Shown piece by piece: positions 23,263 through 35,719 of a stretch of 64,000 nucleotides of DNA. Source of the DNA: Parietaria judaica. Its lineage: Eukaryota > Streptophyta > Magnoliopsida > Rosales > Urticaceae. Location: the NCBI GenBank assembly GCA_954871525.1, contig OX940865.1, forward strand, positions 18,676,606 to 18,740,605, in the 5' to 3' direction. Position 1 is the stretch's first letter. The number at the start of each line of letters is the position of its first letter. Below the pieces are notes generated by a model, which made no database searches, had not been told where the DNA came from, and saw only the letters and a list, made by a program, of their open reading frames with translations. The translations under genes and the position numbers were made by a program.

Positions 23263-23387
23263 ATTATATCCGAATCCAACGGCCAAATTCTTGTCTCATC
23301 TCATCGAGGAATCTCCAACGAGAATCGTCAAATTCACAACAATAAAAAACCGCCAAACACTCGCCCAATCCACTTATCGAACAAACC

Positions 23388-26300
23388 ATGCTTCTCTCCG
23401 ACCCTCTTTCCATGGCTGACTTGCGCTCCTTCACTCCCAAGCTTCTCATCGCTCCGAACCCAAAACCCATCAGGTTTCGCCCTCGGAATCACCCTCTCGC
23501 AGGACCCACAACCCAAAGACTCAAGCTTTCCTCCAAATTCGCCGCGAACTCGAGCTCGGTGATGGACAGAGGGAGCGGCGAGGAGAGAGAGGGGTCGTAC
23601 GACGCGATCGTGATCGGCTCGGGGATCGGCGGCTTGGTGGCGGCGACGCAGCTGGCGGTGAAGGGGGCTAGGGTTTTGGCGGTGGAGAAGTACGTGATTC
23701 CTGGTGGGAGCTCTGGGTTCTACGAGAGGGAGGGATACACCTTCGATGTCGGCTCTTCGGTCATGTTTGGCTTCAGTGATAAGGTCACCTTTGTCTGTAC
23801 ACAAACTCTGTTACTTTTGCTGTCATTAAGAAAAGTTATAATCCTGTCTAGTTTACGAAGTAGATACATTCTGAATGTTTTTCAAAAGTGGGAGGGGCTT
23901 TTGGTGAATATATAAAAGAATATAGGTACATTTTGAACGCTTTTCAAACGTTTGAGAAAAAACTAGAGAGGGTGGTTAAGTAATAAGTATAATGGGAGGG
24001 GCTTTTAGTGAAAATATAAAAGAATGTAGGTACATTTTTAACGTTTTTCAAAAGTTTGAGGGAGAACTTGAGAGCCCCGCGTTGGGCTGTATGTCTTTTC
24101 GTCCCTGGTAATATTAGAAGTTCTGCGACGGATCCGTTTTTCTTTCTTACGGTGCAAGAAAGCTACGGACGGGTATTGGACAATCCTGATCTTTGTTTCG
24201 AGAGTAATGTTGAATGCTCTCTAAACGACCCAGTGATAGGCTTGCCGTACTTCTGACGATAAGTGATCACGGGTCTATTGTAGTGAAGTTTGAGTTCAGT
24301 TTTCATGATGTAGCTTGTAAGACTCACGGGCGTTTTATTCGAAATCGAACAGGGTAATCTGAATTTGATAACACAAGCATTGGCTGCAGTTGGTTGTGAG
24401 ATGCCGGTGATTCCGGATCCAACCACGGTTCATTTCCATCTTCCAAATGATCTCTCTGTTCGAGTGCACAAAGAGTACAGCGAATTCGTGGCTGAGCTTA
24501 TTGGTAGATTCCCTCATGAAAAGGACGGGATTATCAACTTCTACGGCGTATGTTGGAAGGTATATACAAATGTGTATATGTGTATGGTATAATTGTACAT
24601 ATCTTTGCCACTCTTGTAGTGTGTCGAGTTACGATTCGGAGATTTTTGCACACTTATGTTAGATTTACAACGCTTTGAACTCACTGGAACTGAAATCACT
24701 CGAGGAACCGATCTATCTTTTTGGACAATTCTTTCAGAAGCCGCTCGAGTGCTTGACACTAGGTAATACTTTATATTTTAAACTCGTACTCGTCCTTCGC
24801 CCAATTTAGTTTTGAGTTTACATGAATTTATATTCCGTGCAGCGTTTTATTTGCCTCAGAATGCCGGAGACATAGCTCGGAAGTACATTAAAGATCCAAA
24901 TTTGTTGTCCTTCATTGATGCTGAGGTGAACTAAAAAGAAAATTTTGCCGGAAAAATTCACCGCTTTATGTCACTCGTGTGGATGATTGCTTTGTTGGAT
25001 CTGCAGTGTTTCATTGTCAGCACTGTCAATGCTTTGCAGACGCCGATGATCAACGCAAGCATGGTAAGCTTTTCGACATGTTGTCATGAATCCCCGTCTC
25101 AAAAAATGATCATCAATATTTTTTTTTTAATTGTTAGATATATGGTTCCCTTTTATCACAAAATTTTCATATCCCGTTTTCATCAGGTCTTATGCGATAG
25201 GCATTACGGTGGAATAAACTACCCCGTGGGTGGTGTTGGTGGGATAGCGAAGTCTTTAGCGAAAGGCCTCACTGAGAAAGGAAGCGATATTCTTTACAGG
25301 GCAAACGTAACCAACATTATCATGGACCAAGGAAGAGCTGTGAGTTCAAGTTGATTTCTGGAAAACAGTGAGCCGTAAAGTCAACATTATTTGTGATCTT
25401 TGCCTTCGTGTAGGTCGGAGTAAGGCTCTCGGATAAAAGAGAATTCTTTGCGAAAACAGTGATATCAAACGCGACGAGATGGGATACTTTCGGTAATTTT
25501 CAAAACATTTTAGCATATAACGATCCTTTGGTAATATTTCTTATCGAATTCGTGTGGATCCAGAAAAGCTACTGAAAGGAAAAGACTTACCGAAAGATGA
25601 GGAAAATTTTCGAAAAGCTTACGTAAAAGCACCGTCATTTCTTTCCATACACATGGGGGTTAAAGCCGAGGTTCTGCCACCGGATACAGATTGCCATCAT
25701 TTTGTTCTTGAGGTATTAGAGTGATAATCTCAAGAAACGAGTTTGATTGATAAACTACCCTTAGTTCGTTGATAGTACCTGAATAGCGAAGCAAAGAGAA
25801 ACGAAAAAAAAAAAAACACTTTATACATCGACTCAAGAGTTAGACAACCAACATAATCGTTATTCGTAACGGTAAGCGGATCGCCATGTAGGCTTAGACA
25901 CCCTTAATTAGATTAAAACACCTAAAATACCTCTAATTACATAATAACGTGGGTCTGACAATGTTTGACGGTTCACTACTGTAGTTTAAATAGGCTTCGC
26001 TGTACCAAACGACTAAACTGTCCTTAGCGCAAGCTAAGGTCCAAGTCTAGATTTCCCATTTCTGTAGCAATATGCTCAGTTTCGTTTTTGGTACCGAATT
26101 TTATCCAGAGTGATTGGAAAAATCTTGAGGACCCTTATGAAAGCATATTCTTGAGTATTCCTACCGTTCTGGATCCATCACTGGCTCCCGAAGGACGTCA
26201 CATACTCCACGTATTCACGACATCTTCGATCGAAGATTGGGAGGTCGGTTTCGTTGGTTTGGATCTTTAACGTCACACGATTGTCCCCCAAAGCCTTGCC

Positions 26301-27064
26301 CCTCGTGAGCTTGTTTGTTCTTTACCAGGGACTTCCTCGAAAGGAATACGAGGCGAAGAAGGAGCTTGTGGCGAATGAAATCATTAGTAGATTGGAGAAG
26401 AAACTATTTCCCGGGTTGCGTTCATCCATCGAATTTATGGAGGTAACCCGCTATTTATATAGCTTTGTATATTTATTTATGATATAATTATGTCTTGTAA
26501 TGTGCTATTTGAACATTTCATAATTTAACTCAAAATTTTAAATACACATGATAGGTGGGAACACCGAAGACCCATCGGCGGTATTTGGCTCGTGATAGTG
26601 GTACCTATGGGCCGATGCCACGTGGAATTCCGAAAGGCCTCTTAGCAATGCCTTTCAATACAACGGTAAATCTTTGAACTACATTGAATATTTAATTCTG
26701 TGTTATAAAAGAACCTAATGTCATTCTCACAGTGAACCGAATTTCTAATTGAAATCTTTCACCGAACAAAAAAATCGCAGGGCATCAATGGTCTGTACTG
26801 TGTTGGCGATAGCTGTTTTCCGGGCCAAGGCGTTATCGCGGTGGCGTTCTCGGGAGTAATGTGCGCTCATCGTGTAGCTGCAGATATCGGTAATCAAATC
26901 TCTGATTTCTTCTCAACAAAACGTATCAATTATTAAAGTTTTTTCGTGGTAAGAAAATATTTTAAATCGGAGCAAATTTTCCCTTGACAGGGCTCGAGAA
27001 AAAGTCCGCTGTGTTGGACACTATCCTCCTCCGAACTCTCGGCTGGTTACGGAGTTTGGCTTGA
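23388..27064 (+). CDS. CRTISO: Prolycopene (carotenoid) isomerase, chloroplast
   Basis: FAD-dependent enzyme that isomerises poly-cis lycopene to all-trans lycopene in plastid carotenoid synthesis. Thirteen exons: 23388-23783, 24353-24559, 24663-24762, 24843-24925, 25007-25063, 25187-25339, 25414-25492, 25564-25712, 26109-26243, 26329-26442, 26555-26665, 26781-26889, 26991-27064. All borders are GT-AG and phases close, giving 588 aa against about 595 in Arabidopsis. The start at [12 protein letters not shown] gives a transit-peptide-like N-terminus; an in-frame ATG at 23412 is the alternative. The FAD dinucleotide motif [17 protein letters not shown] is at residues 74-90, followed by [21 protein letters not shown]. 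The middle has [20 protein letters not shown]. The C-terminal FAD contact [18 protein letters not shown] and the tail GLEKKS...LGWLRSLA match true CRTISO rather than the CRTISO-like paralogues. Intron 1 holds a tandem duplication. Confidence 0.97.
23890..24062 (+). repeat. Tandem duplication in CRTISO intron 1
   Basis: Two copies of about 70 bp, beginning GGGAGGGGCTTTT at 23890 and 23994 (period 104 bp), both ending in a TTTTCAAA-GTTTGAG-like stretch. They differ by several substitutions. Confidence 0.8.
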
Positions 27065-28700
27065 AAAATCTCCGAGAAAAAGTGTAGATTAAAAGAGACC
27101 ATTAGTGTAATCTTTCCAACATTTTTTGGGTGGGAGCTTAATAAAATAGATCGGCTTATATTTCTTGTGATCCAAGAAAAGCATGAATTTGTACAGAAAC
27201 ACTGAAGACATACTTATGTAGTCAATTCAAAATTATATACATTCAAAAGATATATGCAATTTCAGTTTTCTTGGCGACATTCTATTTCTTGAGCAAAAGA
27301 AAATATTTTTAATAGTGTATATATGCCCGTATATTGATGAATTTTTAATGAACATATTTTTTAATGATATCATTGATCAATCATTAACCCTTTATAGTAA
27401 CATCATAAGCATTTGGTGTAGGGCACTAATTGGCTAATTATGGCCTAATTATTTAGTATAATAACAAATATAAAATTGTGGCTAATATAAATATATTACA
27501 AGCCTTTTTCCCAAATCAATTTTTTATTATTATTAATCAGACTGCAGTTAAAAATTCATTGATCCGAGCAACTCGTATTAATAAATTCATTTTTCAACCC
27601 TGCGGTTGCCTATAGTTGCCTTGATCAGTTTTCACTTACTCAAAAGGGCAAATAAGTTACAGGTTATCTTTAAGGTTGGGTGATAATTACATATATAAAT
27701 TCATTGTTAAGAAGTAAAAATTAAATAATTAGACTACTATCAAGCCAATTGTTTGATAAAAAATAAATTAACTATATTAATCAGAGTATTTTCTTACAGT
27801 TCCCAAAATGCAAATTGAATACTGATGATCCTATTTTGGTTAGGGATTTGACTAGTAATCAATTTTCGAGATCATCAGTGGCCACAGATCTTATATTATT
27901 TTTAATTATTAGTGCATAGGCCTGATGTGGATGATATATAAAGAGACGAATAATTGTAGCTTGATTTAGGAAATCTATGAATATTAATTCATCAGAAATT
28001 GTAATAATTTATGAAATAAATATCAGATCATAAAAGAACAAGGCCGCTAAATTCCAACAGTTTCGTATGAAAGAAACTGAATCAAATCTAATTACATTGT
28101 AATACAAAGGGTAGGATCGGAACTACATTTTAACAATCCAAACCCTAACCGACAACGACGTATAACACCGGAAGTTGCAGCTTCACCTTCATCGGACACC
28201 AAGTTAGCTCGACTTCCAAACTGTCAAGGTCAGCCCGTCTCTCGGAGATTTCAACACATTTTGGGCTGACGGGTTCGCTCACGAATATGTAGCTTCGTCG
28301 GGTACGAATGGCTCAGTTCAACCTTGCCTGGGTAAAAAAATTCACGAGAGATATAAATTGAGTTTTCTTTTTTAAATAAATTGATTCCTAGTGGATCAAT
28401 AAAAGTCTGAGGCGGTTATTAGAGGTGAAATACAAATTTATACAAAAAAATCATGTTATCTAATTAAGAAAATTAAATACACGACGAACGGGAAAATACC
28501 AGCCATTCTAAGGAGCGTGAATCACAAACCGATAGCAGCATCAAGTTCTAGCATTCCAAAGCAAAAGTCGGGACCTAGAATAAGATAAACCCGGGCATTA
28601 GCACTAAAAATAATGCAATAAATTTAATAAACATTCACCAAAAGCAAACATGAATAATTAATTCTTATGTTGCCTCCTCTGATAGACGCGCAAAGGTCTA
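27065..28700. other. Convergent intergenic region between CRTISO and the WD40 gene
   Basis: The two genes point at each other, so their 3' UTRs lie at the two ends. Most of it is A+T-rich and featureless. A G+C-richer island at about 28140-28330 has an open minus-strand frame of about 55 codons ending at 28142 with no match I recognise; it may be an exon remnant or a non-coding transcript. Confidence 0.55.
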
Positions 28701-31700
28701 TCAACCTTGTACCTCAAGCATGTTTTCATCGAGAAAATCACGTGTGGCTGGATTTACGCCATGAGAACGGTCATACTGGAGGATCCTTAACTTCCCTTCC
28801 TGCGTTTCATATTATAATAACACGTTAAAGCTCGAAAAGATGCACAAACCCTAAACATTATTAATTAATTCAAATAACATACCAAAATATAATTTAGAAA
28901 GACAATAATTCAAAATAGATAATTAATGGTATGCGACAATGTGTCCTATCTTACCTTAGTTCCATATACTAGTCCACCTCCAGCCGAGGGATGAAAACAA
29001 GCGACATTAACCTCATCCTCGGCACTGGGAAGAACCCTCACAAGTTCCATATCCGAAACTCGGTATACCTGTCATGGATTCTGTAGTTAAGAAACATATT
29101 TAAGAAATAATTAAATAACTAATATATGTGCAAAATTTACCTCCAGAATTGTGTAAATGGGAACGGTTGCGTCTCCGTCGATTACAACACTTTTAAGGAG
29201 CGAGCTATGACGACGACCATAAGCAAGTAATAAGTGCTCTGATGTGGGAGAAAACTGCAACGATTTTGAGGAGAAATAATTCAGTTTCCATTACAAGTAT
29301 AAATTATAATTTCTTTTATGATTATTTAAACAACAATTAAGAAATATTTCCAACCCATGAATAAGATGTATCTGATATTTTAACCGTAACCCTAAACCCA
29401 GCAACTTACTTGTATTGAAGTTAAACAATGAGCAGCTCTTATAGCGCGTGATGTAAGAACAGAACCGAATCTACAGGATAAGAAGGAATGTCAGATACTA
29501 TATATAAATATAGCCACAAAAAGATGAGACGTGAAATGGGTAATGGAGTGATTATGGGCTTACGAAGCTTCCTCGAGAGAATATATCCGAAGCTCATACA
29601 CAACTTGATGGGCAGAAAGCGGGTGTCGGGTCGGGGAAGTAGCTAAGCCTGGGACATCGTGGGTGCTGACATGGCTCTGCAGCCCAGGATCAGCTTCCAT
29701 ATGGGGTAGCATACATGCAACACACGCTGCTAAATATCTCCCACACGGTGAAAAGTGGGCCCCCATTTCACTATAGAATAATAATACGATAAAACGTTGA
29801 TAAATTGTTAATCTGGAGATCGTGTAAAAGTTATATACATCAATTAAAATATTAATCGATGATATAAAAACTTATCAAGACTGTAATTATAGAAATAAAT
29901 ATATTTATATAATAATTTTACATTTAAATGACAATACCAACAATACAATATTGTATCTTTTTTTTTTCTTACTTTCAGATTTAGGGGAGAAATGTGAATT
30001 GAGATAGGTGTGTATCTAACAAAGCTTAAACCAGTGATCTATGTATTTAATTGGATTATTTTAAAAGCACATAAAGATACTATTTTAGTGATATCATTAT
30101 ACACGGATAGATCCAACCCAACCTTAAATGGCACTGAATTATGGCTTCATTTCAAGTTTGAGTAACAATAAAAAATATATACCCAATACACGAGCAAGCA
30201 GAAGCTAAATTTTAACATATGGTAGAGAAATTAGAACCATACCTGCAAAGTACAGCATGGGGAATCGTTAAACGGCTTCTTTCTGCATCAAGCGGGACCG
30301 ATGGCTTTTTCACATCATGAGGCCATATTCTAAGCTTTACAGTGCACGGTAACTCCGCAGCGGCTGCAGCGGCAAGTGTTGTGGCGATCTCTGATTGGAT
30401 TCTGCTCACGACAGGATGGTGAGGATGACCTTCCACATGCATGACGTTATTTAAACTAGCACCTTCATTGGCACCGGTCAAAGATATTGAACGTGGATGT
30501 GAAGACCGATGCCTCGAGCCGGATCGCGCAGAAACCCTAGATTGAACACCTGGCATTACCGTTTCGTTCGGTGCAGAATGATTTTCATGAAGAGCCTGCA
30601 TATTGCGTTGACCCGCTTGGTTTTGACTTTGACCCATCAACCAGCCTTGCAAAAAAGGCAGCTCCCAATGAGTCGAAACACCGAAAGGGAAACCCGAACT
30701 TGTTCGTCCTTCAGATTGTACTTCCATAGGCTCTAAAGTGTCTGCTTCTGTTTCACTCGAGCCAGGGACGGTCCCTGTTTCTTCACGAACTGGAGAAGAG
30801 TTGTTCGGTTCCATGGGGGATACCAGAAACTCGTACTGACCTGACGGAGTTGAGTACGTCAAAAGCCGTAGAGTATCATTGTCAACGCGGTGTCGTGCAG
30901 TATCTCTAGAATACGAAGGCCATATGACAAACGGTAATGACGCATGAGGCAGTCCATCTGCCGAAGTGGAACGCTCGGTTGAATGACCATCGGCTAAATA
31001 CACAGTAGGAGGAGGATAGTGCAAGTAGCCGGGGGAAGTTGCAAGCGTCATCGAGGTATCTGATGAATCAAGGTCATTGACCTGTTAAAAAACCAACGAG
31101 AAAAGATCAGATAAAGCAAGAGAATGTTATGGTTATGATCACATCAAGCTCGCCTTTTCTCAACAGAACTGATCAAAACCGGTTTAACCTTTTATCTCTG
31201 TTGTTCCTTGTCCCTAAAGATAAACCAAGCTAATCTAAAAAACTAGAGTATATTTATGACTATTAGTAAGCCGGGCCTGCCTAACATAAATAAACCCTAA
31301 ACATAATGAAACAGTTTCCTTAATAGAATTTAAACAAGGCATAATAGAAACACAATTTTTAGTATTTTCGAAACAAAATGACCATAATGTATAACAGCTT
31401 CTAAATAAAGAGGACACAAACCTCGGCTGTCAGAAGGAACGGAGCTGCGTGAGGGTGAAAATGAACAGCCCGAAGAGAACGCCGTGTCCTTAGGACGATG
31501 GCAGGAGAAGACGTCTCCCCTCTTCTATTGTAGTGCCACATGTAGAGCTAATATAGATATATATATTAAAATATAGTTAATATTATAATCATAAGAAAAA
31601 CAACGTAATGCAATTTAACAATTTATGTAATGTAACAACGTAATGCAATTTAACAATTTATGTAATGTAATAACGTAATGCAATTTAACAATTTATGTAA

Positions 31701-33725
31701 TGTAACAACGAAAAGTGGTCCTTACCTTGTGACCTGATGCTACAGCAAGAAGCTCCCCTTGGGCATGGAAAGCGATAGAAGCAATCGGACGGTCTGCGCG
31801 TGAGGAAATACAGGTATCAGTATCTAATGTTCATTACCATAAACGTTACTTAGACAACTACGAGCATAGAATTTGAAATTTATTACAAAAATTGCGAGAT
31901 CCTATGCATTCTGCAGATCTGGCATTCCACAGCCGAACTTCGTGATCCAGACTTCCACTAGCAAGAAGGTCGGGATACAGCGGATGGAACCTCACCTGAA
32001 ATAACAAAGACAGAAAATTAAATTAAGAGATTGGCCTGTATATCAAATAGCTGAAGTAGTTCTACAGAGTTCTAGTTGTAATCGAGAGTTAATACAATGA
32101 TAACATCATGGTAAACAGAGTTGACAGAATTGATACAAATAACAAATAGAAACTAAAATAAGGACAAGAAAAATGGGTGATAATAAAGGACATAAATATT
32201 GTAGAAACTAGAAACTATATTTTACTATAACAGCTTGGTTTTCCATGAATAACTCTTCTTTCATAATTCATATGACTGCTTAACTGCCCAAAACAGGAGT
32301 ACATTTAAATTCCGAATTATAAGAATTAAGAACCTTGCATACTTGTAGATAATACTTGGTTACAAATTAACATAGCCCCACTCTCTAAATTGAGAGTTAG
32401 AGAGGGAAGACTCTCCCAAGAATGTTCAAAAGGAATTCTCTACTACTAAAAAATGACGGCTAACATTATATTGGCTTATACACCCTTTAAGACCTACAAT
32501 ACCCATACTGAGAGATATACGAGTCTAACAGATAGGCCAGTCTGTGCCTAATATCTTATTTAAAGTTTAAACAAGTCTAAGTGAGAACTTACCACCCAAG
32601 GTGTCCTGCTATGGCCACTAAGAACCTTCAAGCATCTCCCAGTTTGGCAGTCGATAATCTTTACAGTATGATCCCCACTGAGAAAAAAAAAACATAATGA
32701 AAAAACCGACAATCTAAGCTGATTCAATGCAACTTATAGTTACATATATATTACTTACTGAGTCGAAGCAAGTGTCTTCCCATCGGGACTGAAAGCGGCA
32801 GCGATTGTTGACCTCGGAGGAGGCAATAATGGACAGTACTTAGCAGACAGATGCCTTAAAGACTCTGACTCCACCCTTAAAAACATAATAAAAGCAATTA
32901 TTTATAGTAAACGGGTTTGCGTTGACCTTAAATGGATATAGGTTCGATCGACATGAACACGACTAACATGAAAATAATGAGTGAACACAACCGGACCCAA
33001 TCAGACACAATTAAGGAACCTACTATGCATTTTATGTATGTGATGAATACTTCAAAACTAATTGCGTATAAAATATATTAATTTGAGCTTTATAAAAGGC
33101 TTGCAAGACAAACTCTTGGTAAATGCTAACCAAACAGAGAGATCAAACCTAAATTCTTACCACGACACGAGACAATGTCTAGCAATCCTCCTTGGTTCTG
33201 ACTTCGGTCCATCGGACTCGATGTGGCACTTGGAAGTTTGCCCCCCCGACCTCTTCGATAAACGCGACGTCCGAGGGGAAACCTCTCTCTGAGCCAGAAG
33301 TTGAAATACATTGCCAACTCTGAAAACAACAAGTTAGTTGAAGGTAAAGAATTTATGCAAATCAATTCCATTTCTCCCCTTAAACAAACTAGACCTAATT
33401 ATACATGAAAATTGAAATCAAATTCATAAATCCAAGCAATTGATCAACCAGGAACTGAAATAATTTATTAGAAAGGGTACAACAAGATGAGCATGTATCA
33501 TATATTGAGCTGCAAATCCAAAACCTCATCACCAACTCTGAATCATCAACTCAAACACTCAACAGAAATTCAGATCATATACACCAATAAAGTTGAAAAA
33601 AATCCCAACTTTAGCGCCACAATTACAATTATAAGCCAATACCTGTTCCTGACCGAAGAAACGCCGTTATTCGCCGAGGTTGATGGAGAATTGGCCTCGT
33701 CGGTCCACAACGAAGCTCCTCTCAT
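28701..33725 (-). CDS. AMBRA1-like WD40-repeat protein
   Basis: Thirteen exons: 33725-33643, 33319-33161, 32875-32759, 32677-32593, 31995-31887, 31793-31726, 31547-31422, 31081-30243, 29770-29564, 29470-29410, 29254-29141, 29068-28955, 28799-28701. All borders are GT-AG and phases close, giving 726 aa. The start MRGASLWTDEA is the only ATG whose frame joins exon 2. Residues 90-250 form WD40 repeats, e.g. FSPDGKTLASTHGDHTVKI, LLASGSLDHEVRLWNA and IASIAFHAQGELLAVASGHK. A long low-complexity Ser/Thr/Pro-rich linker (about 260-500, one large exon) follows, then a second WD40-like block (530-726) ending VNPATRDFLDENMLEVQG. This split propeller with an internal linker matches plant proteins annotated as AMBRA1-like, i.e. 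probable DDB1-CUL4 substrate receptors with possible links to autophagy. The family is recalled by sequence character; the biochemical role in plants is inferred. Confidence 0.9.
31601..31710. repeat. 35-bp tandem repeat in an intron of the WD40 gene
   Basis: About three near-identical copies of a unit beginning CAACGTAATGCAATTTAAC at 31601, 31636 and 31671 (the third starts TAACG). Confidence 0.92.
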
Positions 33726-35719
33726 TGTTTTCCCGGGAAAATCTCATGCTCTCAATTCTCCTCCCATGTCGCCGAAACGAGCTCCTCCCAGTTTGCGCTC
33801 CGTAAACCTAGAGCCTTCTTATCTCATTCGATCCCGTTCGCTAAGCAAACGATTCCGATTGGAGGCAGACAAATTTCTCCTGAGGAAACGGAATTCCGAA
33901 TCGGAGAATTGGCTACGGCGATCCGGGCGGCGATCTCTACTCAGCGATCAGATTCCTTGCAGGTCCTGGCATGGCAGATCGGAGAGGAGACGGGGAGAAC
34001 CAAGGTTAGGGTTTGCGATTATCAGCGCAGAGATCGAATTGAGGAGAGAGAGAGGAGAGTATTTGGGAAATATTTGGGTTTTGAGATGCTAATTTTAGTG
34101 AAAATATATATTGGCCCCAAGTTTTCCATAAACTGATTTTTATGCCCTCCTTGAGGTTGAGATAAAAGGTTAATACTAATTTCGTGCATGGAATATTCTA
34201 GAAAATATCTATATGCTATTTCTCTTACCTAAATACAAAGGAAAAAATTGAATATAAGTGTTAACTAAGAGGTAAATTTCAAAAAAATTGCTCCATGACC
34301 TTTAAATCGGAAAAGTTTTCACATTTTTTTTCGGAACAGACCAAAATGTTCTCGCTATCGATAATATAGTACTTATGAACGATTTATCGGAACAAATATC
34401 GATGGAAAATATCAAAAGTACAGTGCATTGGTTGAGTATGTAAACTTGCGATACTATATAGCAGGTTATATGGTTACAAGTGGCATTTGATAGATGAATT
34501 ATAACAAAATCGCAAGGCCCTTGAAGAATATGGTGGTACCAAAAATTTATTTTTTATATATATTTTTAGGACGATAAAATAAAATTAGAGATTGTGAAAT
34601 TTTATGTACTTACAATATGCTTTTGCCTATATTTACCAATTAATTAATACACTTTTACATTTATCACCATAGTAAACAAACTTTACATTGATAGAATCCA
34701 ACGTAGGATCGTTAGCTTCGTAGATGTAATTTTGTGTCGTTTGATTATTGATGACAATATTGAGATTATCGTCGTTTATGCTCCACAGGCCAAAAGGATT
34801 AACATCCACATCAATTGAGTGCGTTTTATATTAACACAGGCTATATATTAAAATCAGTTGCAGTATATCAATAAATATTGGCTACAAAAGCTCCAATTTT
34901 TTATTTAGTTTATTTTTGGGTATATTTAGAATACCTTGCATACAAAAAGTCAAAACGACATTAAAATAAATATACAAAGCTAGACGACCCTTCATTGTGT
35001 TTCTATAATCTTTTTATAGTAAATCATTTGTGTAATAGTAGATATATTACAAGCATTTTCTTAACTTAATATCATTTATTAATATGAATATCATCCATTT
35101 ATTCAAATATGCATTGAATTGAAAAATTGCATAAAAATAATTTGTCATAAAAAATGTAACGTATAATAAATTGAAGAGTAAAAATAAAATAAAATAAAAC
35201 ATGCTTAGATAAAATTTGACGCCCTTTTGGGTACGTAGGGATCGTTCTCATTGTACTTTATTTTAATTCCGTATTTATGTTCTTGAGCATATTAAGCACG
35301 AAACTTTTGGTAATTATAAGTTTTGGGCTAAATTTGCACATTTCTCCTAAATTATAAACTAAATCACGTAAGCATCAACTAAATTCTACAAACTAAGTCA
35401 ATCAACTGTCAAAAACATATATAGTCTTCAATATATAACAATTTTGACCAATCATACACACCATGATTATGGAATCAACAATATCATAGACAAAAACACA
35501 CATGATATACTCTCTTTAGAAAATAGAAAGTGGTTAATGCTCATCAGAATATATATATCTTTTTTCTAGCAATTTGACAAAATAATTATAATATTAATAA
35601 ACTACTCACTCCAATGCTAAGTCTTACACACTTTGTGTACACAACTTGTTTCTATACCAAAAAGGAATGCATTATTGTTAAGGCTTTGTTTTGAGAGAAA
35701 ATAGTGTTAGCTGCCTCTT
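33726..35719. other. Promoter of the WD40 gene and intergenic DNA
   Basis: The first 300 bases are G+C-richer and hold the 5' UTR of the minus-strand WD40 gene; the plus-strand frame at 33487-34092 is its antisense shadow. The rest is A+T-rich without recognisable genes. The end near 35719 should contain the ABCG22 3' UTR. Confidence 0.6.

Noticed and set aside
33487..34092. 201-aa plus-strand frame
   Set aside because: Antisense to exon 1 and the 5' UTR of the WD40 gene; no recognisable domain.
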